DNA of 64,000 nt from Sphingosinicellaceae bacterium (GTDB lineage Bacteria > Pseudomonadota > Alphaproteobacteria > Sphingomonadales > Sphingomonadaceae), in the NCBI GenBank assembly GCA_019285715.1, contig CP079108.1, positions 3,053,001 through 3,117,000 of the forward strand. The letters run 5' to 3'. The notes under the pieces are model-generated. The model was not told the origin of the DNA. It made no database searches and saw only the letters and a program-made list of their open reading frames with translations. A program made the position numbers and the translations under genes. Positions within the stretch are counted from its first letter, which is position 1. Every line of letters starts with the position of its first letter. Positions 36,647 to 45,225 of this stretch are shown here, piece after piece.

Positions 36647-37231
36647 ATGCTCGCACCAACCACCGACGAGGACATCCCGGCCATCGTTGCGCTGGTCAAC
36701 CGGGCCTATCGCGGCTCCGGCTCGACGGCCGCTTGGAACACGGAAGCCGGGTACATCTCCGGCGACCGGACGACGCGCGACCTGCTCCGCGCCGACGTGC
36801 TCGCCAAGCCGGAGGCGTCGCTGCTCAAGTGGGTTGGTGCATCGACCGGCGGATTGCTCGGCTGCGTCTGGCTGGAGCCCCTGGGCGACGGGAAATGGTA
36901 TCTCGGGTCACTGGCGACCGACCCGGACCGGCAGAACACCGGTCTTGGCAGGGACGTGCTGACGGCGGCGGAACTGTGGGTCCACGAGCACGGCGGCACG
37001 CGGGTCCGGATGACCGTCGTGAACGTCCGGGAGACCCTGATCGCCTGGTACCTGCGCCGCGGCTACCACCTCACAGGGGAGACGGAGGCGTTCCCGTATG
37101 ACGACAACCGGTTCGGCACACCGCTGCGTGATGACCTGAAATTTGTCGTGCTGGAGAAAGTTCTGCGCCCGGACGATGCGTCAGTAGCTGGATTGTCGGC
37201 GATCCAGGGTGCCCGGTCGAACGGCCGCTAG
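36647..37231 (+). CDS. GNAT-family N-acetyltransferase
   Basis: A 194-residue acetyltransferase. The acetyl-CoA-binding motif A reads WYLGSLATDPDRQNTGLGRD, followed by VRMTVVNVRETLIAWYLRRG and FPYDDNRFGTPLRDDLKFVV. AGAGG lies four to five bases before the ATG. The substrate is unknown; small-molecule or protein N-acetylation is possible. It follows pncC by 58 bases. Confidence 0.82.
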   Translation: MLAPTTDEDIPAIVALVNRAYRGSGSTAAWNTEAGYISGDRTTRDLLRADVLAKPEASLLKWVGASTGGLLGCVWLEPLGDGKWYLGSLATDPDRQNTGLGRDVLTAAELWVHEHGGTRVRMTVVNVRETLIAWYLRRGYHLTGETEAFPYDDNRFGTPLRDDLKFVVLEKVLRPDDASVAGLSAIQGARSNGR

Positions 37232-37479
37232 CGCTCAGAAATTGCCATAGAGCAGCGATTGGCAGCGCCCCGAAACCGGACCTTCCGTGACATCCCCGAG
37301 TGCCCCATCCAGGGAGTGGTCGCGCAATCTGACTCATGGAAACAATTGGCTGAGCACCTCGGCATCGTCGCAGTCGCACCGGTTGAACTTGACTTAATAG
37401 GCTAACGCTTGTCGTTCGCCGCTCTGCTTCCATAGTTTGGTTGACGCGCGGGTCTTCTCGCTGACCCTTTATATGAGTT

Positions 37480-38090
37480 CATTGAGCCTCCAGTAGATAC
37501 GCCCGTGCTGACCAGGGCGACCCGGTGACGACCCGCACGCAATACAGCAGGTTGGTGCGCGGACCGTCGTCGCCGTCGGTATTGGCGAACTGCGCGCCGT
37601 TGGCGAGGTCGATTGGCAGCGTCGGTGCCGACAAGCCCATCAGACAAGCGGTTGTTGCCGCCGCCAAGATGCAGGTCGCCGATTACCGAGCCGGTGTTGG
37701 TGATGCTCTCATTGCCGGCACCGCCGACGATCGCGAGGGTCGATACCGCCGAAGCCGAACCGGCGACCAGCAGCGTGTTGTCGGCACCGCCGTCGATGAC
37801 GATCGCCGCGCCCGAGCCGCTGCCGCTGCGGATCTGCTGGTTCGTGGTGATGGCGATAGTGCCGGCGCCGGTGCCGCCAAGGCTTTGCGCGAAGATCGCG
37901 GTGCCGTTGGTGTTGGAGGCGTCGACCGCGCCATCGAGCGACGTTGATGATGTAGCTCTTGTTGTTCTTGGAAGAGCTTGGCGCGCCGCCGAGTTCGTCG
38001 CTGATCGACGAGGCCGCCGCCGATCGACTGGGCAAGCACGCCGCAAGGCGGTCGATCTGATGCAGCGCCAGGCCGATGTCGCGGTCACCA
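37480..38090 (-). pseudogene. Decayed autotransporter / beta-helix passenger fragment
   Basis: On the minus strand several frames together hold pieces of a repetitive autotransporter passenger: LAQSIGGG, then in another frame SSISDELGGAPSSSKNNKSY, then NGTAIFAQSLGGTGAGTIAI, SAVSTLAIVGGAGNESITN and GDLHLGGGNNRLSDG, and finally IDLANGAQFANTDGDDG in a further frame. AQS(I/L)GG repeats and Asn/Gly-rich strands are typical of such passengers. The frame changes and the lack of a signal peptide or beta-barrel domain show a broken remnant. The 250 bases to its right-hand GNAT neighbour hold no gene. Confidence 0.6.
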
Positions 38091-38272
38091 TGGTTCAGCC
38101 CACCCAGCAAGCGCTGAGTACGCGAAAGGTGGCCCCGATCACGGTCGGCCGTCATGCTCATCCCGGGTATCCGGCGCGGCGCAGCACCCCGGCTGCGTTA
38201 CCCGACTGGGCGAGCCACGAGGTCATTGGCTTTGACACCGAAACACCCGCTATCCGGGGCGACGATCCCAGC

Positions 38273-39865
38273 CTAAAACTTCACGAAGGCCAGGTCCTGA
38301 AAATCGAAACTGAAGTCGGTTGCCGGCGAGATAGCCTGCAATGTCATGCCCTTGATCGCGCCGTCGAAACCCTGCTCGAAGCGAACGAAGGCGTCGGCGT
38401 GGATGCTCCGGTCGACCCAGCGGGCGACGAAGACATTGCCGCTATAGGGCTGCAGCATCGCCTCGAGCGAGGTCGTCCGGCCGATCTTCAACACCAGCTT
38501 GTCGCCTTCCCGGCGGACGACGGCATCACCCCGCCACGGATCGCGGAAATTGCCGGCATAGGCATCGATGGGCAGCGTCGGCGGCAGGGGTTTGGCGAGC
38601 CGTGCCGCGACATCCTTTTCCACCACGTTGGCCTCTGTGGTCTTTCCCGCGGCATAGGCCGAGGCAATATCGATCCAGTCCCGCTTCGGCGCGCCGACAT
38701 AGGCATCGAGGATCTGGTTGTTCACCGCCTGCATCGCTGCGCCCGACTCTTGATTCGTGAAGACCAACACGCCGAGCCTAAGCTCCGGGATCATGGCGAC
38801 CGAGGTGACGGTGCCGATGACGCCGCCCGTGTGTGCGACGCGCTTGAAGCCGAAGTTGTCGCTGACCTCCCAGCCGAGCGCATAGCCCGAGAAGTGGCTG
38901 CGGAGCAGGCCGCCGAGCGCCGGACTTTCCGGGGTTATGGTGTTCATCGTCCACATTTCGGCGCTGCGCTCCGGCGAGAACAGCGGCTGGCCTCCGGGGA
39001 TCGCTCCCTGGCCGAGCTGGACCGTCAGCCATTTCGCCATATCGGTGACGCTGCAATTGATCGTGCCGGCGGGGCCGACGACGTCGATGCTCATCGCCGG
39101 AACCGGCTTTGCCTTGCCCTCGACGACGTGGGGCGACGCGACATCATCGCGACCGGCCACGCCCGCCAGGTTTGCGGAACAGCGCTTCATGCCCAGCGGC
39201 TTAAGGATCCGGGCCTCGACGAACTGCTCCCAAGGCTGCCCCGACACCGAGGCGACGACCTCGCCGGCAACGATGTAGAGGAGATTGTCGTAATCATAGT
39301 GCGACCGGAAGCTCGAGACCGGGCGCAGATGCCGAAGCCCCTTCATGATTTCGGCGCGAGACATGTCGGTCGCCGGCACGAACATCAGGTCGCCCGCACC
39401 GAGCCCCAGTCCGCTGCGATGGGTCAGCAGGTCGCGGATAGTGAACTCGCGCGTGACATACGGGTCGTACATCCTGAAGTCGGGGAGGTGATCGATGACC
39501 TTGTCGTCCCACTTCAGCTTGCCCTCGTCGACGAGGATCGCAAGCGCCGCCGCAGTGAAGGCCTTGGTGTTCGATCCGATCTGAAAGATCGTGTCGGGCG
39601 TTACCGGGGCCGGCTGGCCTGCCGTGCGCACGCCGTATCCCTTGGCGAAGACGACCTTGCCGTCTTTCACGATCGCCACGGCGATGCCCGGAACGTCGAA
39701 CGTCGCCATCGCGCGCTTTACCACTGCGTCGATCCTGGTCGGATCGAGGGACATTGCCGCGCCCTCCGGTCGAGCCTCATGGTCTTTGGCAAGCGTTGCC
39801 GACATCGGACCCGCCAAGGCCGTAGCGACGGCGAACAGAGTCATGAGCGCTGGCCTGTTAATCAT
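38273..39865 (-). CDS. Exported serine hydrolase, class C beta-lactamase / D-aminopeptidase family
   Basis: A 530-residue penicillin-binding-like hydrolase. A signal peptide (MINRPALMTLFAVATALAGP) is followed by the class C fold with nucleophile SxxK in FQIGSNTKAFTA, the YxN-type motif DYDNLLYIVAGE and the HTG motif VAHTGGVIGT. A C-terminal 120-residue beta-rich domain (AYAGNFRDPWRG) is the usual DUF3471-type lipocalin-like tail. The start overlaps the POT transporter stop (ATGA). With a dipeptide epimerase and peptide transporter upstream, a D-amino-acid peptidase role is likely, rather than antibiotic resistance. Confidence 0.88.
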   Translation of the reverse strand: MINRPALMTLFAVATALAGPMSATLAKDHEARPEGAAMSLDPTRIDAVVKRAMATFDVPGIAVAIVKDGKVVFAKGYGVRTAGQPAPVTPDTIFQIGSNTKAFTAAALAILVDEGKLKWDDKVIDHLPDFRMYDPYVTREFTIRDLLTHRSGLGLGAGDLMFVPATDMSRAEIMKGLRHLRPVSSFRSHYDYDNLLYIVAGEVVASVSGQPWEQFVEARILKPLGMKRCSANLAGVAGRDDVASPHVVEGKAKPVPAMSIDVVGPAGTINCSVTDMAKWLTVQLGQGAIPGGQPLFSPERSAEMWTMNTITPESPALGGLLRSHFSGYALGWEVSDNFGFKRVAHTGGVIGTVTSVAMIPELRLGVLVFTNQESGAAMQAVNNQILDAYVGAPKRDWIDIASAYAAGKTTEANVVEKDVAARLAKPLPPTLPIDAYAGNFRDPWRGDAVVRREGDKLVLKIGRTTSLEAMLQPYSGNVFVARWVDRSIHADAFVRFEQGFDGAIKGMTLQAISPATDFSFDFQDLAFVKF

Positions 39866-41220
39866 GCAAGTTTCCCCTCCCGACAGATGTCTTTCGCACC
39901 CGAGGCTGGATCGCGCGCAGTCTCCCGCTCGCGGTCCCTCACGGCGCCGTCGAAGAGCTTAAGGAGCAGCGCCGAAGTCACCCCGATTGCACCGGCGACC
40001 GCGAAGAACGGGCCGATGCCCAGAGGCTGCCAAAGCGTTCCGATCCAGCCCGCGAAAAGATTGCCGAAGAAGCCCGCAGAATACCAAAGGGCGATCGTCG
40101 TGGCGGCAAGGTTAGCCGGCGCAAGCCGTGCAAAGAGACCGATGCCGACAGGGAGGATGTGAAGCTCACCGACCGTTAGGAACGCCATGAAAAATGCGAG
40201 CCAGAGCCATGACACGGGCGCGTCGCCGGCCGTGGAGGCCACGGCAGACAGCAGCAGGAACGACAGCCCGACAAGCGCTGCGCCGACGGTCATCTTGCTG
40301 ATCGTCGAGAGTTCGCGACCGACTTCGGCCGCTCGCGTCCAGCGTCGGACGAGCCAGGGCGACAGACCGATCACGATGAGCGAGTTCAGCGCCAGAAACC
40401 AGGTCACTGGAATGACGCGGTTGCCGACCGAGCGGTCGACCTGTCCATCGGCCCACAGCGTCATCGTGTTGCCGATCTGCTCATAGGCGCCGCGGAAAAT
40501 CACGATCACGGCGGCGATTCCCGCCAGCAGGACAAGCTGCGATGCCAAACTCCGGGCGGCGGGTGCGGCGACGCTTGGGGCGTCGCCCGTACGCATTTGC
40601 GCGCGCCCCTCCGGCCGCAGGTAACGGCCACCGATTGCATAGACCGCCATTCCCACCAGCATGCCGACTGCCGCGATGGCAAATCCCCAATGAAAACCAT
40701 AAAGTTCGCCAAACGTGCCGATAACCAACGGTGCGGCGAAGGCCCCGACGTTGATGCCCATGTAGTAGATGCTGTAGGCCGATTTTCGGCGCGGATCGTC
40801 CGCCGCATACAGGCCATCGATCTGGGCCGGCAGTCCCGGCAGAAAGAGCCCGTTGCCCAGCGCGATCGTGGCGAGCGCGACGATGAACAGGCTCTCGAAG
40901 GCCATGAAGACGTGGCCCAGGGCCATGATCAGTCCGCCGATCATCACCGCCTTGCGACGACCGAGCCAGCGGTCTGAAGCGATGCCGCCGAACACCGGTG
41001 TGATGTAGACGGCCGCAGCATAGACGCCGTACATCCACGAGGCGTCAGCCTGGGCGAAGTTGAGATGCTTGGTGGCATACAGCACCAGCAGCGCGCGCAT
41101 CCCGAAGAACGAGAACTGGCTCCACATCTCGGTCAGGAACAAGATGGTCAGGCCACGCGGTTGCCCGAACCAGTCGCCGCCGGTGCTGCCAACCGCGGTC
41201 GCGGCTTGTGAGCGGGTCAC
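39862..41220 (-). CDS. POT/PTR2-family proton-coupled peptide transporter
   Basis: A 452-residue MFS transporter of di- and tripeptides. The N-terminal POT signature is LTEMWSQFSFFGMRALLVLY (ExFER-like region in variant form), followed by GGIASDRWLGRRKAVMIGG and GINVGAFAAPLVIGTF. Later helices include VGELHILPVGIGLFARLAPA. GTG 41220 is used since it overlaps the epimerase stop (GTGA); a longer frame lies inside the epimerase gene. It should import dipeptides across the inner membrane after outer-membrane passage by the TonB receptor. Confidence 0.9.
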   Translation of the reverse strand: MTRSQAATAVGSTGGDWFGQPRGLTILFLTEMWSQFSFFGMRALLVLYATKHLNFAQADASWMYGVYAAAVYITPVFGGIASDRWLGRRKAVMIGGLIMALGHVFMAFESLFIVALATIALGNGLFLPGLPAQIDGLYAADDPRRKSAYSIYYMGINVGAFAAPLVIGTFGELYGFHWGFAIAAVGMLVGMAVYAIGGRYLRPEGRAQMRTGDAPSVAAPAARSLASQLVLLAGIAAVIVIFRGAYEQIGNTMTLWADGQVDRSVGNRVIPVTWFLALNSLIVIGLSPWLVRRWTRAAEVGRELSTISKMTVGAALVGLSFLLLSAVASTAGDAPVSWLWLAFFMAFLTVGELHILPVGIGLFARLAPANLAATTIALWYSAGFFGNLFAGWIGTLWQPLGIGPFFAVAGAIGVTSALLLKLFDGAVRDRERETARDPASGAKDICREGKLA

Positions 41221-42224
41221 GCCGACCAGCCCCACACGTCCGGGGGTATCTCGAGCCGCCCTTGCCGATAGATTGCGGCCGGGCTGCGATCGCTTTCGAG
41301 ATGCACCGGGCCATCGAGATCGACAAAATCGCATCCCTGGCCGGTGAGAAACGCCGGGGCCATCGCGAGCGAGGTGCCGCCCATGCTCCCGACCATGACG
41401 CCGAAACCGCGTGCGCGGGCCGCCACGGCCATTGCCAGCGCCGCGGTCAATCCGCCGCATTTGTCGAGTTTTATGTTGATGACATCGAACAGGCCACGGA
41501 GGCGTTCGAGGTCGTCTTCAGTCTGGGCCGATTCATCCGCAGCCATTGGGATCGGACTGGCGAAGCCCCGAAATGCCTCTTCGGCGCCGACGAGGCCGGG
41601 CTGTTCGACAAGAGAAACGCGGGCCCGGACAAGAACCGGCATCAGGTCGGACAGGCGGTCTGGATCGAGCCCCTGGTTGGCATCGACGCCGATCCAGACA
41701 TCGGGCCGCGCCGCCCGCAACGCGCGCACCCGTTCGCCATCCTCGCCGTCGCCGTTCAGCTTGAGCTTGATCGCGTGCGCGTCTCGACACGCGTCCTTGG
41801 CCCGCGCGGCGATCGAAGCCGGGTCATCGGCACCGATCGTGATGGTGGTCAGCAGCGGGCGAGGCGGGGCCAATCCGGCAATTTGCCAGACCGGGAGCTC
41901 GGCAAGACGCGATTCAAGGTCCCAGAGCGCGCAATCGACAGCGTTTCGAGCGCCGCCCGGAGGCAAGAGCCGGGCAATCTCAGGCCGATCAGCACCGTTC
42001 TCGATCGCTCCTCGAGCTGTCTCGATCGCCGCGGCGAGGCTCCGTGACGTGTCATCGTGATAATAGACCCCCGCCGCTTCGCCGCGTCCAGCGACGCCGT
42101 TCTGGCGCACTGTCACCTCGACGACGTCGATGCGCGACATGACAAGTCCGTTAATCGCCACCGGATAGGCCATCGGCCAAAATTGGCAGGCAAGCTCGAG
42201 GTCTCTCGGCGCGCAAATGCCCAC
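41217..42224 (-). CDS. Dipeptide epimerase (enolase superfamily, L-Ala-D/L-Glu type)
   Basis: A 335-residue enolase-superfamily enzyme of the muconate-lactonizing subgroup. The KxK base motif is AIKLKLNG, the metal ligands lie in WIGVDANQG, LVEQPG and MAADESAQT, and the second base is NIKLDKCGG. C-terminal VGSMGGTSLAMAPAF is typical of dipeptide epimerases. It interconverts L/D forms of dipeptides, for example L-Ala-D-Glu from peptidoglycan, though some relatives take other dipeptides. GTG 42224 begins two bases after the TonB receptor stop. It forms an operon with receptor, transporter and hydrolase. Confidence 0.87.
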   Translation of the reverse strand: MGICAPRDLELACQFWPMAYPVAINGLVMSRIDVVEVTVRQNGVAGRGEAAGVYYHDDTSRSLAAAIETARGAIENGADRPEIARLLPPGGARNAVDCALWDLESRLAELPVWQIAGLAPPRPLLTTITIGADDPASIAARAKDACRDAHAIKLKLNGDGEDGERVRALRAARPDVWIGVDANQGLDPDRLSDLMPVLVRARVSLVEQPGLVGAEEAFRGFASPIPMAADESAQTEDDLERLRGLFDVINIKLDKCGGLTAALAMAVAARARGFGVMVGSMGGTSLAMAPAFLTGQGCDFVDLDGPVHLESDRSPAAIYRQGRLEIPPDVWGWSA

Positions 42225-42226
42225 CG

Positions 42227-44413
42227 CTAGAAGCGCGTGTCGAGCGACAAGCCGACGGTGCGTGGCTGGACCGGCACAAGCAATGTGGAGGATCCCGCAT
42301 CGGGATCGAAGAAGGTCGTATAAGCGCGCTCGTTGATCAGGTTCCGGATGAAGACGCGGCCGGTAACCGATCCTATCGTCAAACCGAGGTTTGCGTCGAC
42401 GATGGACTGCGCCGGGATCCGGATCGTGCTGCCGATGCTCTCCAGGCCTGTGAGGGACGAACCGCGAAAGCGGTAGCTCGCCGCCGCCGTGAGGGTCTTG
42501 GAGCCACCGAGCGGAAAGCGGTATTCTGCCGAAAGCGACGCCGTCCAGCGCGCCGCGTCGGGCAGGCGGTCGCCGTCGCGGGCACCGAGCGCCGGTACAT
42601 CCCCGTCCAGATGAGCGTCGGTGTAGGATGCCGTCGCGGCAACCCGAAGGCCATCGGATGGACGCGCCTGGATCGTCGCCTCGAACCCGCGGCTGCTCGC
42701 CTTGCCGCCATTGGCAGTCGAGCTGCCGGTCGGGAGTGTGATCGGTACCTGAATGTCCGACCAGTCGACGTAGAAGGCCGAGAAGTCGAAATCGACCAGG
42801 CCGTCCAGGACCGCACCCTTGTAGCCAACCTCGTAGTTGGTGAGCGTGTCCGCAACGTAGGACGCCGGTGCTCCAATGAGCGGAGCGTTCGGTCCGCCGG
42901 GGCGATAGCCGCTGGCGACGCGCGCATAGAAGGTCGATCGCGCGTCGGGACGGAAGCGCGCGCTCGCGGACCAGGTCGTGACATCGTCGCTCGACTTCAG
43001 CGCAGTCCGGCTGAAGCCGCCGAACACCGGTCCATCGATATCCTGAACGTAGTCCTGGCTGTTGTGGCTGAACCGAATACCCCCGGTAACATCAAAAACG
43101 GGGCTGAACTTGTAGGTGGCGTTGCCGAACGCTGCATATTCCCGGTAGCTCGTGGGCCAGTAGACCGTCGCGAACGGATCAAGCGAAGCGATCGGAGTGC
43201 GGTCGGCATTCTGTGCACTGAGCGCCTGCCGGTTCAGCACATTCTCGTTTGTGTAAAAGCCGCCGACGAGCCATTCGAAGTGGTCGCTGGTGGACGATGC
43301 GATACGCAACTCCTGCGTGAACTTGTTCAGCTTCACATCCAGCGTGAAGGCCGACAGCCCGCCAGCCGGCGCGGCCGGATCGAAAAGTGGAAAGAGCGGC
43401 CCGTACAATGCCGACTCATCGACGATCGAGATATTGCGCGAGCGCGACCAGCTGCTGGCGCTGGTGACCGTCGCGAAATCTACATCCCAGTCCGCGGTCA
43501 CGGAATAGAAGCGCAGCTTCTGGTCGTACGGCTCGGCCAGGACGTGGGCGCGACTATACCTGCCGATCGTTGGCTGAAGCGTCCCGGCATCGAGCTGGAC
43601 CGCAGCGTTGCCGTCGGACCGAATGTCTTGCAGCAAGGCTGAAGCCTTGATGGCGAGGCGGTCGGAGGCTCGCCAGAAGAGCGCGGCACGAGCCCCCTTC
43701 TGCACCGAACTATTCTCGTTCCGAATGCCGCGCGCCGGGTTGTCGATCCATCCCGCATTGTCCTGGTAGAACCCGCTGACCCGAACGGCGAGCGTGTCGG
43801 CGACGATCGGCACGTTGATCATCGCACGCGCACCCCAGCCCGGTCGGCCGGAGCTGGCAACACTCTCGATCCCGCCGCCGGCACGGGCCTCGAGCGCGCT
43901 CGGGTCGGCGGCGCGCAGCACGTACTTGAGCAGACCGCCCATCGTACTGGCGCCGTAAAGTGTGCCTTGCGGTCCGCGCAGAACTTCGAGCCGCTCGATG
44001 TCGTAAGGTAGCAGGTCGAGCTGGAAGGACGATCCGCGCGCAAAGCCGGAGCTCGTGCCGAGAGGCGTCTCGTCGATGTAGGTGCCGACCAGCGCGCCGC
44101 CCGATCCTGTCGATATGCCGCGCAGGACGATCGAGGTTTTCCCCGGTGTGCCGCCACTGTTGACCGCCAGGCCGGGGATGTAGGTAGCGAAATCGGCGAG
44201 GCTGCGCGCTCCGGTTGCCTCGAGCATGTCACCGCTCAGGACGCTGATCGAAGCCGGGACGTCGCGCAGCCGCTCCGTTCGCTTTTGCGCGCTGACGACG
44301 ATTTCATCGCCGGCCGGGTTGTCTACGGCAATCCCTTGCGCAACGGCGGACTGTGCCGTCAGCGCGGCGGCACCGATAACGACGTGAATGCCGAGGGTTT
44401 TGCGCCTGCCCAT
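42227..44413 (-). CDS. TonB-dependent receptor, peptide island
   Basis: A 728-residue outer-membrane receptor. The signal peptide follows MGRRKTLGIHVVIGAAALTA; the TonB box is DEIVVSAQKRTERLRDVP; the plug contains RLEVLRGPQGTLYGASTMGG; and the barrel ends in VQPRTVGLSLDTRF with a terminal aromatic residue. ATG 44413 is chosen because it gives the signal peptide. It heads the operon with epimerase, POT transporter and serine hydrolase, so its cargo is probably a peptide or peptidoglycan fragment, although iron-siderophore receptors look similar. It is divergent from an XRE-cupin regulator. Confidence 0.9.
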   Translation of the reverse strand: MGRRKTLGIHVVIGAAALTAQSAVAQGIAVDNPAGDEIVVSAQKRTERLRDVPASISVLSGDMLEATGARSLADFATYIPGLAVNSGGTPGKTSIVLRGISTGSGGALVGTYIDETPLGTSSGFARGSSFQLDLLPYDIERLEVLRGPQGTLYGASTMGGLLKYVLRAADPSALEARAGGGIESVASSGRPGWGARAMINVPIVADTLAVRVSGFYQDNAGWIDNPARGIRNENSSVQKGARAALFWRASDRLAIKASALLQDIRSDGNAAVQLDAGTLQPTIGRYSRAHVLAEPYDQKLRFYSVTADWDVDFATVTSASSWSRSRNISIVDESALYGPLFPLFDPAAPAGGLSAFTLDVKLNKFTQELRIASSTSDHFEWLVGGFYTNENVLNRQALSAQNADRTPIASLDPFATVYWPTSYREYAAFGNATYKFSPVFDVTGGIRFSHNSQDYVQDIDGPVFGGFSRTALKSSDDVTTWSASARFRPDARSTFYARVASGYRPGGPNAPLIGAPASYVADTLTNYEVGYKGAVLDGLVDFDFSAFYVDWSDIQVPITLPTGSSTANGGKASSRGFEATIQARPSDGLRVAATASYTDAHLDGDVPALGARDGDRLPDAARWTASLSAEYRFPLGGSKTLTAAASYRFRGSSLTGLESIGSTIRIPAQSIVDANLGLTIGSVTGRVFIRNLINERAYTTFFDPDAGSSTLLVPVQPRTVGLSLDTRF

Positions 44414-44422
44414 ATTTCTGTA

Positions 44423-44444
44423 CCTCGTTGCAATCCGTACGAGG
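44423..44444. promoter_or_regulatory. Inverted repeat in the receptor leader
   Basis: Perfect six-base arms CCTCGT and ACGAGG around a ten-base spacer, ten bases upstream of the TonB receptor start codon. It could be an operator for the divergent XRE-cupin protein or an RNA hairpin in the leader. Confidence 0.4.
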
Positions 44445-44453
44445 CAAGATATG

Positions 44454-44506
44454 ATTTCAGAAATGGAACCGCGCAACATAATTATTCAAAAATGTAATAT
44501 TTTGTA
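44454..44506. promoter_or_regulatory. Palindromes in the TonB receptor / XRE divergent promoter region
   Basis: ATTTC-A-GAAAT (44454-44464) is a perfect palindrome. A little further right, AAAAT-GTAAT-ATTTT is a five-base inverted repeat inside an AT-rich segment that probably holds promoters for both genes. XRE proteins often bind such short palindromes in their own promoter. Confidence 0.4.
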
Positions 44507-44520
44507 TTCGGCTGTGATAA

Positions 44521-45180
44521 ATGATTAGGACCAGCCCGAGGGCAGAGGTCGACCCTGCCGGGCCTGGCACGCAGCTTCGCGCCTTGAGGACGGAGCGGTC
44601 GCTGACGATGGGGCAGTTGGCGGCCAAGACCGGTATCCCGCAGTCGACCCTCTCGAAACTCGAGAACGGCAAGATGCGGATGACCTACGAAAAGCTCGTC
44701 CGGCTGGGTGCCGGCCTCGAGGTCGATATTGGCCGCCTCATCCAGAAAGCGGGATCCGATGCGCCATCGGCGAAACCCGGGCCGGGGCGGCGCAGCGTCG
44801 TTCGCGCGGGCGAGGCGTCCGGCGTTCATTTCATGAAACAGCATCACAGCTATATCGCTGCCGAATATCTCGGTAAGACGATGATGCCGATCCTGATCCA
44901 GGTCGTCGCGCGTCATATCGACGAGCTGAACGGCATGCTGGCGCACCGCGGCGAGGAATATCTCTATGTGCTGGAAGGCAGCATGGAACTGCACAGCGAG
45001 TTCTACGCGCCGCTCCGGCTGGACGCGGGCGATTCCATCTATTTCGACAGCGGCATGGCCCATGCCTATCTGCACGTCGGCGATGCGCCTTGCCGCGTGC
45101 TGTCGGTATGTTCAGGGGCCGACGCGGAAATGATCTCGCATGCTGCACGAATTGGCGGTGACAGCGGCCAGCGGACGTGA
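44521..45180 (+). CDS. XRE-family regulator with C-terminal cupin domain
   Basis: A 219-residue regulator. The XRE helix-turn-helix occupies residues 15-75 (LRALRTERSLTMGQLAAKTG, IPQSTLSKLENGKMRMTYEK). After a linker, a cupin domain spans 110-200 (HRGEEYLYVLEGSMELHSEF, LDAGDSIYFDSGMAHAYLHV), which should bind a small effector. This architecture is common in amino-acid and polyamine catabolism regulators. It is divergent from the TonB receptor operon and probably controls it. The Shine-Dalgarno is weak. Confidence 0.88.
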   Translation: MIRTSPRAEVDPAGPGTQLRALRTERSLTMGQLAAKTGIPQSTLSKLENGKMRMTYEKLVRLGAGLEVDIGRLIQKAGSDAPSAKPGPGRRSVVRAGEASGVHFMKQHHSYIAAEYLGKTMMPILIQVVARHIDELNGMLAHRGEEYLYVLEGSMELHSEFYAPLRLDAGDSIYFDSGMAHAYLHVGDAPCRVLSVCSGADAEMISHAARIGGDSGQRT

Positions 45181-45225
45181 TGCTCCCCGCAGGGGTCGAC
45201 TAGTCACTGTCCGCTGCCCGAGAAT

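Noticed and set aside
37071-37433. Minus-strand frame over the GNAT gene end
   Set aside because: No ribosome site or domain; overlaps the better supported acetyltransferase gene.
38273-39865. A true beta-lactamase resistance gene
   Set aside because: Has the class C fold, but the 530-residue length, extra C-terminal domain and peptide-operon context fit an esterase or D-aminopeptidase better.
44560-44580. TGGCACG-CAGC-TTCGC as a sigma-54 promoter
   Set aside because: Lies inside the XRE-cupin coding region and the -12 half reads TTCG instead of TTGC.
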